In this document: positions 7,136 to 14,612 of the stretch, in pieces | How the letters are laid out: each line of letters begins with the position of its first letter | Numbering within the stretch: position 1 is the first letter of the stretch | Source of the DNA: Betaproteobacteria bacterium | GTDB taxonomy: Bacteria > Pseudomonadota > Gammaproteobacteria > Burkholderiales > Rhodocyclaceae | Direction of reading: 5' to 3' | Assembly: GCA_028065725.1 (NCBI GenBank) | Contig: JAPTVL010000407.1 | Location: 1 to 14,612 of the forward strand | DNA length: 14,612 nt | Translations under genes and position numbers: made by a program | Notes under the pieces: model-generated | The model's input: only the letters and a program-made list of their open reading frames with translations | The model's database searches: none | What the model was told of the DNA's origin: nothing

Positions 7136-7930
7136 ATGTTCACCATCAAACAATCCGTGAAATCCCTGGGGGCGTTGTCGGTCCTGGCTGCCTCCACCTT
7201 TTCTGTCTCCGGCCCGGCTTCAGCGGCACCGCTGCCCGCCGGCTGGACCTGTACCGCCAACTGCGGCACCCTGGGCGCGGACGGAGTGGTCACCACGTCT
7301 CCCGAGGGCGGCACCTATGGCTACGTGAGCAGCGACTTCGGCGTGTCCGACTCGGGTGTCGGCCTGGGCTCCGAAACCAGCGGCTCGCGGGCGCGCACCT
7401 CCCTGTTTTCAGCCAACGCCGGCGACGATCTGGAGTTCTACTTCAACTACGTCACCTCCGACGGCGCCGGTTTTGCCGATTACGCCTGGGTTCGACTGCT
7501 GAACAGCAGCCTGAGCCAAGTCGCGTTGCTGTTCACCGCCCGCACCACCCCCGGCGGCGACACCGTGCCCGGCTTCGGCATGCCCGCCTTGGCCCCCGGC
7601 GTGGTCCTCGATCCCGCCACCACCCCCATCATCCCCGGCGGTCCGGCGTGGTCTCCCTTGGGTAGTAGTTCCGGCACCTGCTTTAGCACCGGTTGCGGCT
7701 ACACGGGATGGATCGGGATGACGTACGAAATCGCCGCCGCAGGCAACTACTACCTGGAGTTCGGCGTGGTGAACTGGTCCGACAGCGCATTCGATTCAGG
7801 TCTGGCCTTCGACGGCATTCTGGTCGGCGGCGTGCCAATCGATGGGACGGTCCCCGAGCCGGCGTCGCTGGCGCTCCTGGGCATCGGTCTGGCCGGACTG
7901 GGCGCTATGCGCCGTCGCAAGACAGCCTGA
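7136..7930 (+). CDS. PEP-CTERM sorting-domain protein, beta-rich extracellular domain (NF038132-like)
   Basis: This 264-residue exported protein has a signal peptide (MFTIKQSVKSLGALSVLAAS..., cleavage near ASA-APLP at residue 30) and a C-terminal exosortase tag from about residue 239 (VPEP, hydrophobic helix, RRRKTA). The tag is identical in all 26 residues to that of the other PEP-CTERM gene. The mature part is strand-rich and low in charge, with cysteine pairs in WTCTANCGTLGADG and GTCFSTGCGYTGW and blocks such as DDLEFYFNYVTSDGAGFADYAWVRL, VPGFGMPA and NYYLEFGVVNWSD. From memory this resembles the group NCBI calls NF038132; no function is known to me. I chose ATG 7136 (GAGG at 7126-7129) over an in-frame GTG at 7106 because it gives a normal signal peptide. 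Confidence 0.87.
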   Translation: MFTIKQSVKSLGALSVLAASTFSVSGPASAAPLPAGWTCTANCGTLGADGVVTTSPEGGTYGYVSSDFGVSDSGVGLGSETSGSRARTSLFSANAGDDLEFYFNYVTSDGAGFADYAWVRLLNSSLSQVALLFTARTTPGGDTVPGFGMPALAPGVVLDPATTPIIPGGPAWSPLGSSSGTCFSTGCGYTGWIGMTYEIAAAGNYYLEFGVVNWSDSAFDSGLAFDGILVGGVPIDGTVPEPASLALLGIGLAGLGAMRRRKTA

Positions 7931-7943
7931 GCTTCATCGCACT

Positions 7944-7975
7944 AAAAAAGCCGACGCAGTGCGTCGGCTTTTTTT
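7944..7975. terminator. Bidirectional Rho-independent terminator
   Basis: A 14-base-pair stem runs from AAAAAAGCCGACGC (7944-7957) to GCGTCGGCTTTTTT (7961-7974), with a 3-base loop and seven T. The A run on the left arm gives T's on the other strand, so it can end both the rightward PEP-CTERM transcript and the leftward APS-kinase transcript, whose stop is 17 bases away. Confidence 0.93.
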
Positions 7976-7991
7976 ACACCTGCATTTCAAG

Positions 7992-9620
7992 TCAGCGCAG
8001 ATATCCCTCGTGCTCCAGCTTGAGCAGAATCTGCTGCACCGCCTCGTCGATGCCGAGGCTGGTGGTGTCGATGGCCAGTTCCGGGTTTTCGGGGATTTCG
8101 TAGGGATCCGACACGCCGGTGAACTCGGGAATCAGTCCGGCGCGCGCCTTGGCATAGAGACCCTTGCGGTCGCGCGACTCGCAGGTTTCGATCGGGGTGG
8201 CGACGTGGAGCTCGACGAAGCCGCCCACGGCCTCGATCATGGCGCGCACGTCGCGCCGTGTCTGGCGGTACGGGGCGATCGGGGCGCAAATGGCGATGCC
8301 GCGATTCTTGGTGATTTCGCTGGCGACGAATCCGATCCGCCGCACGTTGATGTCGCGGTGCGCCTTGGAAAAGCCCAGCTCGGATGAAAGATGGCGGCGA
8401 ACGATGTCGCCGTCGAGCAAGGTCACCGAGCGGCCGCCCATTTCCATCAGCCGTGCGGCCAGCGCACGCGCCAGGGTGGATTTGCCGGCGCCGGACAAGC
8501 CGGTGAAAAACACGGTGAAACCCTGGCGATCGCGCGGCGGGTTCTGCCGGTGCAACTCGGCCAGCACTTCCGGGAAGCTGTACCAGTCGGGGATCTTCAG
8601 CCCGGCGCGCATGCGGCGCCGGAATTCCTCGCCGCTCAGGGTGAGCAGACGTGCGCCAGCAGGAGCCTCGGACTCGGGCAGGTGTTCGGCGCGATCTTCC
8701 ACATACACCATGCGCGGATAGGCGATGAGCTGCACGCCGGTTTTTTCGGCCAGGTCGGTCACGCTCAGATCGGCGTGGGTCCGGGTGAGGTCTTCGCCGC
8801 GCCGGCAGTTGCCGTCGGACTGGTGTTCGCCGCCGGCAATCAGCAGGCCGCAGCCGTAATTGCGCGCGACGATGGCGCGCAGCAGCAATGCGCGGGCGCT
8901 GGCTTCGCGCGGCGGCGCCGGCAGCAGCGACAACTGGGTGGTGGCGGCGGGAAAGCGTTCACGCACTGCGAGAAAGCTGCGCACCAGACCAAAATAGCCG
9001 GACGCATCGGTGATGTCCCCGCCCACCTGGGGATGCAGCAGCAGATTGGCCTCGTTTTCGATCGCGCTTTTCAGGCAAAACTCGAACTGCGCGCGGTGCA
9101 TCGGCTGGTGCGCCTGCCATGCGATCACGCGCCGCCAGCCGCGGCGGGCGAGCAGCGCACGCAGTTCGGCCGGGGTTGCGCGCAAGCCTGCAAAATCCGG
9201 GTGCGGCGGCATGGCCACGCCCTCGACCTGGCCGCCCAGGTGCCAGGTGCCGTTGTCATCCCACACGTCGCTGACGGTCAATACCGCGAGCATGAAGCCT
9301 TCGCCGTCGCGCAGGGCGACACGGTTTCCGGGCTTCAATTCGGCGGCAAGCTTTTGCTGGCTGGTCAGCGTCACGGGCAGCGGCCAGAAGGTGCCGTCGT
9401 CCAGTTGCCGGTCGGATTCGACGCGCGCGCATTGTGCGCGCGTCATGAATCCGGCAAGCGGAGAATAAGCGCCACTCATCAGCATTTCGAGTTCGCATTG
9501 CTGGCGCCAGCCGAGGTCGAGCGAAGGCAGGCTCAGGGCTTCCTGCTTGAGCGCATCGCTTTTTGCGGGGTCGATGAGATTGACGAGGGTGCCACCATAG
9601 GGCGCAATGAGTTGATCCAC
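7992..9620 (-). CDS. APS kinase fused to a degenerate ATP-sulfurylase-like domain
   Basis: A 542-residue fusion. Residues about 1-345 resemble ATP sulfurylase (PUA-like N domain, then the catalytic fold); about 366-542 are APS kinase, which converts APS plus ATP to PAPS. The kinase part is intact: P-loop GLSGAGKST (374-382), DGD (403-405), GFSKAHRDINVRRIG (416-430), APIAPYRQTRRDVR and KGLYAKAR. The sulfurylase signature QxRNPxHxAH reads QAHQPMHRAQ (169-178), and GRDHAG reads GGEHQS (263-268), so core substrate-binding residues are changed. From memory, a similar T. denitrificans protein (about 544 residues, structure solved) showed APS kinase but no sulfurylase activity. The GTG start at 9620 lies 3 bases after the DHH gene's stop, with GGAG upstream. 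It is the second gene of that operon. Confidence 0.9.
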   Translation of the reverse strand: MDQLIAPYGGTLVNLIDPAKSDALKQEALSLPSLDLGWRQQCELEMLMSGAYSPLAGFMTRAQCARVESDRQLDDGTFWPLPVTLTSQQKLAAELKPGNRVALRDGEGFMLAVLTVSDVWDDNGTWHLGGQVEGVAMPPHPDFAGLRATPAELRALLARRGWRRVIAWQAHQPMHRAQFEFCLKSAIENEANLLLHPQVGGDITDASGYFGLVRSFLAVRERFPAATTQLSLLPAPPREASARALLLRAIVARNYGCGLLIAGGEHQSDGNCRRGEDLTRTHADLSVTDLAEKTGVQLIAYPRMVYVEDRAEHLPESEAPAGARLLTLSGEEFRRRMRAGLKIPDWYSFPEVLAELHRQNPPRDRQGFTVFFTGLSGAGKSTLARALAARLMEMGGRSVTLLDGDIVRRHLSSELGFSKAHRDINVRRIGFVASEITKNRGIAICAPIAPYRQTRRDVRAMIEAVGGFVELHVATPIETCESRDRKGLYAKARAGLIPEFTGVSDPYEIPENPELAIDTTSLGIDEAVQQILLKLEHEGYLR

Positions 9621-9623
9621 CGT

Positions 9624-10592
9624 TCAGCTCCGGGTAAAGACCGCAAAAAACGTAGCAATAAACCGGCCAAGTTCGGACTCGGGCAAATGATTGATGCCGG
9701 CGGCGCCCTTGCGACCGCCCCCGCTGTCGAACTGACTGCACAGCGTGTCCGCACCGGACCTGGCAGCCAGCGGCGCGCGCACGCTGACGACATAGCCCCC
9801 CTCCGGTTTGGCGGTAAGCACGGCATGCGCCTGCGCGGGCGACTCGACTGCCAATTGATTGCCGAACACGCCGGAAATCCGCCGCGCCCATTTTTCGGCG
9901 GGCAGCATGAAGATGCGGCCGGATGCGCGCGCTTCCGTGGCGCTGACGGCGACGGCGCGGGCCATGTCTTCCTGGTAGCCGGCTTTCAGCGTTTGATAAG
10001 CGGGCGACTCGGCGATGAAGGCGAAGGGATCGGCAAACGGGCGCAGCTGGCGATACAGTTCGGCCGGGTCGAAGAACAGGTCGTCGAGCGTCTCCCCGTA
10101 GCCGTTGTAGTTGAGGCATTCGCCCAGCGACTGCAGCTGCGCCAACTGGTCGGCAGACAGCTTGAGCGGAGCCGCAGCCTGACGCGCGGCATCGGCGAGG
10201 TTGTCGCCGAAGGCGGCGGTCACCGCCCACGCCAGCTGCCTGCCCTGCAGATACTGATTGACCAGCAGGCTGGTGCAGACGTTGGCATCGGTATCGATGT
10301 GCGGCTCGAAATGCGGATGCGCCGGGATGTCGCCCGGCTGGTGATGATCGAAGTAGCGCACGTGCGCGCCCGCTTCGAGCAGCCTGTCGAGCGCGTCGCG
10401 ATTTTTCGACAGCGCGATATCGAGCACGGTGATGCGGTCGCCGGCCTGAGCATTGACGCGTTTCAGCAGGCTGATGTCGCGCTTGGGACCCGTGACCAGT
10501 TCGGAATCCGCCGGTTCGGCCAAGCGCAACTGGTGCAGTGCACAGATGCCGTCTGCATCGCCGTTGAAGACATCGATGATGCTTAAGGACAT
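9624..10592 (-). CDS. DHH-family phosphoesterase, possible pAp phosphatase/nanoRNase
   Basis: This 322-residue protein has the DHH plus DHHA1 layout of the RecJ/NrnA superfamily, metal-dependent phosphoesterases that act on nanoRNA, pAp or cyclic dinucleotides. The metal motifs are GDADG (11-15), D58 in VLDIA, DHHQPGD (82-88) and the GD at 129-130. The C-terminal DHHA1 substrate loop is GGGRKGAAG (291-299), where NrnA-type proteins usually have GGGHxxAAG. Length matches NrnA (about 310-340). ATG 10592 was chosen because MSLSIIDVFNGDADG gives the normal first strand; an in-frame upstream start at 10646 adds 18 unrelated residues. The stop is 3 bases before the APS-kinase gene. PAPS use releases pAp, so a pAp-removing role fits the neighbour; this is inference. 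Confidence 0.82.
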   Translation of the reverse strand: MSLSIIDVFNGDADGICALHQLRLAEPADSELVTGPKRDISLLKRVNAQAGDRITVLDIALSKNRDALDRLLEAGAHVRYFDHHQPGDIPAHPHFEPHIDTDANVCTSLLVNQYLQGRQLAWAVTAAFGDNLADAARQAAAPLKLSADQLAQLQSLGECLNYNGYGETLDDLFFDPAELYRQLRPFADPFAFIAESPAYQTLKAGYQEDMARAVAVSATEARASGRIFMLPAEKWARRISGVFGNQLAVESPAQAHAVLTAKPEGGYVVSVRAPLAARSGADTLCSQFDSGGGRKGAAGINHLPESELGRFIATFFAVFTRS

Positions 10593-10686
10593 GGTGGATG
10601 CATGATGCGCGACTCGGATGCGGCCATTGTACTGATGCCCGCCCATCGATCACAAGCCGGTAGAAGTGCTTGCATCGCCCAACCCC

Positions 10687-11862
10687 CTAAGCCCCCACGC
10701 GCCGTATTCTCCTGAATATTGGATGCTCAACCAGATAGTAGGAGATGGCCGCCACGGCCACAGTAAGGCCAAGCGCAGCAGCAAGCAGAATCAGCCAATG
10801 CTCTTTCGCCTCGAGTCCGGCACTTTGCATATTGCGACCGACCACATTGAGGACGGGAAGATGGTAGATGTAAACGCCATAGGAAATGTGCCCGAGCCAT
10901 CGCACGGGCGCCAGTTCCAGTAGCGCCTTGATGAAGACGGCATGGCCTGCACTCAACACGATCAGGGTCAGCAACACCGGTACAAAAGGTAGGTTATAGC
11001 GCCCGAAGGGAATGGAAAGCCGGGCATCGAGCGGCGTCGCAAGGATTACGAATATCGCGGCTGCCGCCAACCAGAACACCGCTTCTAAGCCCCGCTGTAC
11101 TGCGAAAAAACGGCGCCGACGTGCGGCCTTGAGCACCGAGTGCCAGCCCCCTCCCAGAACGCCCAAAAGAAAATGCGGCAGGTGTGCAAGCAGGGAGTAG
11201 GTAAATACAGGATTTTGCGCAGCATCATCCTGCCCGCTCCAGGGCCACCATTCTCGGCACGATCCGCACTGAATCAGCCCCATATGGACCGCGTAGGCAA
11301 GCACTGCCAATCCAGCAACAGCAGGCATCTGGACCCGTCTTGGAAAAGCCGCAATGAGGAGAAAGATCAGGGGCAGCAAGGCATAGAACTGCACCTCAAC
11401 CGCCAGCGTCCAGAACGGGGGATTGATGGAAAAGATATGCTGCGGCGAATAGTTGAACAGCAGCAGGTAGTGCAACAAAATGTTGGTGGATTCCCCCGTT
11501 TGTTCCCACAATCGATTGTGGACAACAAGCAGCGTGAGACAAAGAAAATAGGCTGGCAAAATGCGGGCGGCGCGCTTGAGCCAAAAAATGTGCCAGCGGG
11601 GAACCGGCTCTGCACGCTCCAGACTACGCCAAAACGGAATGCTCAGAAGGAAGCCGCTCAGAACAAAAAACAGCGCCACGCCCGTGTTGCCATTTTCCAG
11701 GAACCGGGACAGGGAAAAGGGACCGATGTTGCCTTGCAGGGATACCGTCTGCTGAAAATGAACGCCAAACACCGCGAGGCACGCCAGTGCGCGCAAGCCA
11801 TCAAGGCCGGGAATGTGACTGGACGATGACGTTGGCTGTCCCATGGTATCTTTCGAAGGCAC
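10687..11862 (-). CDS. OafA/YrhL-type membrane acyltransferase (acyltransferase family 3)
   Basis: This 391-residue multipass membrane protein is of the type that O-acylates surface polysaccharides, lipid A-linked sugars or other envelope glycans. The N-terminal signature IPGLDGLRALACLAVFGVHF (about 17-36) contains the family histidine H35. It is followed by NTGVALFFVLSGFLL (about 59-73) and the RILPAYF segment, then about eight further hydrophobic helices and a basic C terminus (VEHPIFRRIRR). No SGNH domain is attached, so it is the short form. The GTG at 11862 has AAGGAG 10 bases upstream (11878-11873); an in-frame ATG at 11844 is an alternative start with a weaker site. It is divergent from the O-antigen ligase-like gene. 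Acyl group and acceptor cannot be told from sequence. Confidence 0.88.
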   Translation of the reverse strand: MPSKDTMGQPTSSSSHIPGLDGLRALACLAVFGVHFQQTVSLQGNIGPFSLSRFLENGNTGVALFFVLSGFLLSIPFWRSLERAEPVPRWHIFWLKRAARILPAYFLCLTLLVVHNRLWEQTGESTNILLHYLLLFNYSPQHIFSINPPFWTLAVEVQFYALLPLIFLLIAAFPRRVQMPAVAGLAVLAYAVHMGLIQCGSCREWWPWSGQDDAAQNPVFTYSLLAHLPHFLLGVLGGGWHSVLKAARRRRFFAVQRGLEAVFWLAAAAIFVILATPLDARLSIPFGRYNLPFVPVLLTLIVLSAGHAVFIKALLELAPVRWLGHISYGVYIYHLPVLNVVGRNMQSAGLEAKEHWLILLAAALGLTVAVAAISYYLVEHPIFRRIRRVGA

Positions 11863-12030
11863 CTAGTATGTGCTCCTTGTCGTGGCGCGCATCCGGCAAA
11901 CCCTTGTGCAACACGATACCCTGGCGGGAGAAGCGAACACAATCGTTAGCGCCAACTGATGATGCCATGATATTTCCACACGCGATCCTTCCGTGCATTG
12001 ACTGAGGCCCCGGGAACCATACTCTACCCG

Positions 12031-13389
12031 ATGCGAACCGAACAAATCAGCCGCAGGCGTCTGGACATGGCGCTCTACCTGAGCGCGACGGCCGTCGTCA
12101 TCGCGTATTCCGTCTACAGCGTAGCGCGTCACGACATCGCTTGGCCCTCGCTGGCCTTGATGCTTCTTGCTTTGTCGCTGTTTGCCGCCGCCCCGCTCTC
12201 GCCGTTGTTCGGGCTGACCGGATATCTGCTGCTCGCGCACGGCCTGCCGCGCTACAGTGAAGTACATGATCTGCTGTTGGCTAACCACATCCTTGAATGG
12301 CTTTGTGCCCTGCTCGCGTTGGGTATGCTGTCGTGGGCGAGGAAAAGCCAGGTGAAGCCTGATTTTGCACGCCCGTCCATTGTCTTGATGCTGCTGTTCA
12401 TGGCGTGGATCGGCCTCTCTCTCATGGGCATGCTGCTGCAAGGATCTCCTTGGCAACCCCATATCAGACACCACCCTCTGCTTTTCTTTCAGGCACTGGC
12501 GCTCTTCCTGTTTGCATCCCAATTCCTGCACAGCGAGCGGCGATCCTACGCGCTCGCGTTCGTGATCTGCCTGATCCCCGCATTGCGCTGGTTTCTGCAA
12601 ACGCAGTCAGACTTTTACCTGGATGGCGATACCGCCATGCTCAGTGCCATGGCACTGGCCGTGTCGCTGGTAGGTGCGGCCCACGCCCCGGGACGCATAC
12701 TCCGGGTGGCGTTTGCACTGACTGCCATGAATGCTGCTGCGATGCTGCTGATCACCCAAAACCGGGCGGCGGCAGTAGCCGCCGCCGTAGCGCTGCTTGT
12801 CCTGTGGCTGACTGCACGGCGCAGGGTGCTGGTGCTGGGCGTTGCCCTGCTCGCAACCGCCATTGTGATCTCAGTCGCCAACCCGCACGACTACTGGAAT
12901 CGTTTTCGCGCGATCTGGTCACCCGAGGCGAGTCATGCTACTGCCGTTCTCGACAGGAGCACCGTTCAGGAGCGGCTTGAATTGTGGCGGGCAAGCTACG
13001 AGATGGTCAGTGATCATCCCTGGCTCGGCGTGGGCCCTGGCAACTATCCCAATACTGTTGTGTTTTATAATCCCTCTTTAGCGAAGCTGGCTACGCATAA
13101 CAGCATCGCCGCCGTTGCAGCAGAAGCGGGGATTCCGGGACTGATCCTCTTTCTTGGGCTCATCCTTTCGATCATTGCCATCCTCGTCCGTCAAATGGCC
13201 AATGTCGGGTCGGCAAGGCATCAAGCCGCACGCATGCTACTCGCCGCCATCATGGGCCTTCTTGCCGGGGGGCTGTTCGTTTCACGGCATGACTCGCCGC
13301 TGCTGTATCTCGCGCTGGGCTGGGCAGTGGCGATAACCCGTCCACCGCCGATTGAAAAACGGCTGAGCGCGCATCAGGTCACGGATTAG
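12031..13389 (+). CDS. O-antigen ligase/polymerase-like membrane protein (Wzy_C family)
   Basis: A membrane protein of about 452 residues with 11-12 hydrophobic segments and a large periplasmic loop in the last third, as in WaaL/Wzy proteins that ligate or polymerise undecaprenyl-linked glycans. The loop has the Wzy_C pattern: RLELWRASYEMVSDHPWLGVGPGNYPN, then ATHNSIAAVAAEAGIPGLILFL. The arginine, the GVGPGN block and the H-N pair are the residues usually conserved. ATG 12031 is taken as the start, though no strong ribosome binding site is visible; TTG 11998 and ATG 12067 are in frame. No wzx, glycosyltransferase or lipid A core genes are in the window, so ligase and polymerase roles cannot be separated. 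About 170 bases upstream, shared with the acyltransferase gene, hold no clear promoter. Confidence 0.82.
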   Translation: MRTEQISRRRLDMALYLSATAVVIAYSVYSVARHDIAWPSLALMLLALSLFAAAPLSPLFGLTGYLLLAHGLPRYSEVHDLLLANHILEWLCALLALGMLSWARKSQVKPDFARPSIVLMLLFMAWIGLSLMGMLLQGSPWQPHIRHHPLLFFQALALFLFASQFLHSERRSYALAFVICLIPALRWFLQTQSDFYLDGDTAMLSAMALAVSLVGAAHAPGRILRVAFALTAMNAAAMLLITQNRAAAVAAAVALLVLWLTARRRVLVLGVALLATAIVISVANPHDYWNRFRAIWSPEASHATAVLDRSTVQERLELWRASYEMVSDHPWLGVGPGNYPNTVVFYNPSLAKLATHNSIAAVAAEAGIPGLILFLGLILSIIAILVRQMANVGSARHQAARMLLAAIMGLLAGGLFVSRHDSPLLYLALGWAVAITRPPPIEKRLSAHQVTD

Positions 13390-13459
13390 GCGTCACACCA
13401 CACCTGAGGCGTAGTATCAAATTGATTCATGCCGCGACCGACGTTTTCGCCGCGTTCGG

Positions 13460-14612
13460 TCAACCTTGCCCAGGGTCGGGTCGCCCCACCGTGGGACGGC
13501 CAGCACTTGACACCCTGCGTCGCATCGTTCTATACATGACATAGCCAAGCCCTGCTCCCAGGCTCTCCAGAAACCAATCGGTCATGTCGACAATTTTGTG
13601 CGGCAGCATCAGCTGCCCCAGTTCGACTACGGCAGGCATTCCCACCAGCACCAGCATGGCGAGCGCAAACAACGGGCTACGCCAGCGCCACGGCTGGCGC
13701 GCCACTCCCCACGCCAGCAAGGCGCCGAGCGGCGCGAAGAACAGCGTCTTGCGCAGCACTTCGGTGATGGCGCGATACTCAGTGCCGAAGTAGTACACCT
13801 CGAACGGCACCCGCTGCATGAAGTCGAGCCGGCTTTTGATGAAGGCGCCGTCGGTGCGGAAGTCGAAGGGAAACCAGAACACGAACAGCAGCAGCGCCAC
13901 CCACCCTGCCGCCAGCGCGAACGGCAGCCACACCGACCACGACGGCATGCGGCTGGCAGGCGCCACGCGCGCGGCCAGGCGACCGCCAACCCAGACGCCC
14001 AGCGCCGCGCCTGCGGCGGCGGTGAACAGATCGGTGACGTCGCTGACCCGCGAATATACAAAAATCTGCATGAATTCCAGCAAGGTCGCGGCGCCAAATG
14101 TCATGCCCCACACGCGCCCCGCACTGCGCGTGCCGTCGAGCCGCCACAGCAGCGCAAGTGGCGTCCAGATCAGGGCATCGGTGGCGATTTCATACAGCGC
14201 GTAGGCTGCATCATCCGGCAGGCGGCCAAACGGTACCAGATTGACCTTGCCGTCCCGCCATTGATGAAAAATCTCAACCAGGCTGATGGTCAGGTCGAGC
14301 GGCAACACATTGTAGACCAGCACGCCGGCCAGATACACCCAGGCCAGCCGCTCGGCCAGCGCGGCGCGGGCATGGATCTGCTGCCAGGACTGCAGCCAGT
14401 CAACGAAACGTCCGCCACTTCCCCACCACACCAGCACGCCGACGATACCGCCCAGGGTTTCGGCAAAAATGTCGTTCTGCGACACCGTGCGCTGCGGGAA
14501 GAAAAGCTGGGTGAATTCGATGCCGAAACTCAGGGCGGCGGCCGCCGGAATTAGCATCAGGGCCATCAGCACGGCCCGCGCGCGGCCAGCGGCGGCCGCC
14601 AGCGCACCCATC
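13460..14612 (-). CDS. Multi-unit VanZ-like membrane protein (5' end outside window)
   Basis: At least 383 residues, open to the right edge. The VanZ-like C-terminal signature (E-x-x-Q, then a spaced acidic pair and a Gly-rich helix) occurs three times: FGIEFTQLFFPQRTVSQNDIF (about 29-49 of the visible part), LLEFMQIFVYSRVSDVTDLF (178-197) and VVELGQLMLPHKIVDMTDWF (328-347). The later units are preceded by KVNLVPFG and KSRLDFMQRVPF, the NLxPF-type start of a VanZ unit. The first unit lacks this, so the true start is almost surely beyond 14612. VanZ proteins confer low-level teicoplanin resistance in enterococci, but most VanZ-like proteins have no known role. The tail after residue 365 is polar. 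The gene converges with the O-antigen ligase-like gene, 70 bases away. Confidence 0.8.
   Translation of the reverse strand, partial: MGALAAAAGRARAVLMALMLIPAAAALSFGIEFTQLFFPQRTVSQNDIFAETLGGIVGVLVWWGSGGRFVDWLQSWQQIHARAALAERLAWVYLAGVLVYNVLPLDLTISLVEIFHQWRDGKVNLVPFGRLPDDAAYALYEIATDALIWTPLALLWRLDGTRSAGRVWGMTFGAATLLEFMQIFVYSRVSDVTDLFTAAAGAALGVWVGGRLAARVAPASRMPSWSVWLPFALAAGWVALLLFVFWFPFDFRTDGAFIKSRLDFMQRVPFEVYYFGTEYRAITEVLRKTLFFAPLGALLAWGVARQPWRWRSPLFALAMLVLVGMPAVVELGQLMLPHKIVDMTDWFLESLGAGLGYVMYRTMRRRVSSAGRPTVGRPDPGQG

Noticed and set aside
8391..10586. Plus-strand open frame of 731 codons across the APS-kinase and DHH genes
   Set aside because: It is antisense to two genes with clear family motifs; such long shadow frames are common in GC-rich DNA, and its translation is rich in H, Q, R and G with no domain.
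13433..13461. Possible hairpin between the O-antigen ligase-like gene and the VanZ-like gene (GACCGA/TCGGTC)
   Set aside because: Only six pairs around a long interior with no T run on either strand; not enough for a terminator call.
13598..14554. Plus-strand open frame of 318 codons opposite the VanZ-like gene
   Set aside because: Antisense shadow; the minus frame carries repeated membrane motifs while this one is low-complexity and charged.

Overview
The window looks like chromosomal DNA from a GC-rich betaproteobacterium, most likely a Thiobacillus-type or related autotroph. The evidence is the ubiE-ubiJ-ubiB order beside phoB, two PEP-CTERM (exosortase-sorted) surface proteins, and a fused ATP-sulfurylase-like/APS-kinase protein resembling the one known from Thiobacillus denitrificans. 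The genus is an inference from gene content; no database search was run. No tRNA, rRNA, CRISPR array or intact insertion sequence is visible.

Left part (1-5210): the first codons of a probable phoR, then phoB, both read leftward. phoB is preceded by a near-perfect three-repeat Pho box at 777-805. Diverging rightward is a compact ubiquinone operon: ubiE, ubiJ (TTG start) and ubiB (ATGA overlap with ubiJ). A sodium:solute symporter follows 9 bases after ubiB and looks like the fourth gene of that operon.

Middle (5211-7980): two rightward PEP-CTERM genes in separate, apparently parallel transcription units. Each has a -24/-12 (sigma-54-type) promoter, a similar upstream element (TGTCnnnAAnTTTTACACT) at almost the same distance, a signal peptide, an identical 26-residue PEP-CTERM tail, and a strong hairpin terminator. 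Between them, just after the first terminator, lies a decayed copy of the 3' end of the APS-kinase gene that ends after the second terminator. This suggests the region arose by duplication or recombination of a unit made of PEP-CTERM gene, terminator and APS-kinase 3' end.

Right of centre (7992-10592): a two-gene leftward operon of a DHH-family phosphoesterase followed 3 bases later by the ATP-sulfurylase-like/APS-kinase fusion. The sulfurylase motifs are broken while the kinase motifs are intact, so the likely product is PAPS. The DHH protein may remove the by-product pAp, though it could instead act on short RNA or other nucleotides.

Right end (10687-14612): cell-surface functions, namely an OafA-type acyltransferase (leftward), a divergent O-antigen ligase/polymerase-like membrane protein (rightward), and a membrane protein with three VanZ-like units that runs off the window. 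With the exosortase substrates and PAPS supply, the right half may serve cell-envelope and exopolysaccharide modification; that link is inferred from proximity.
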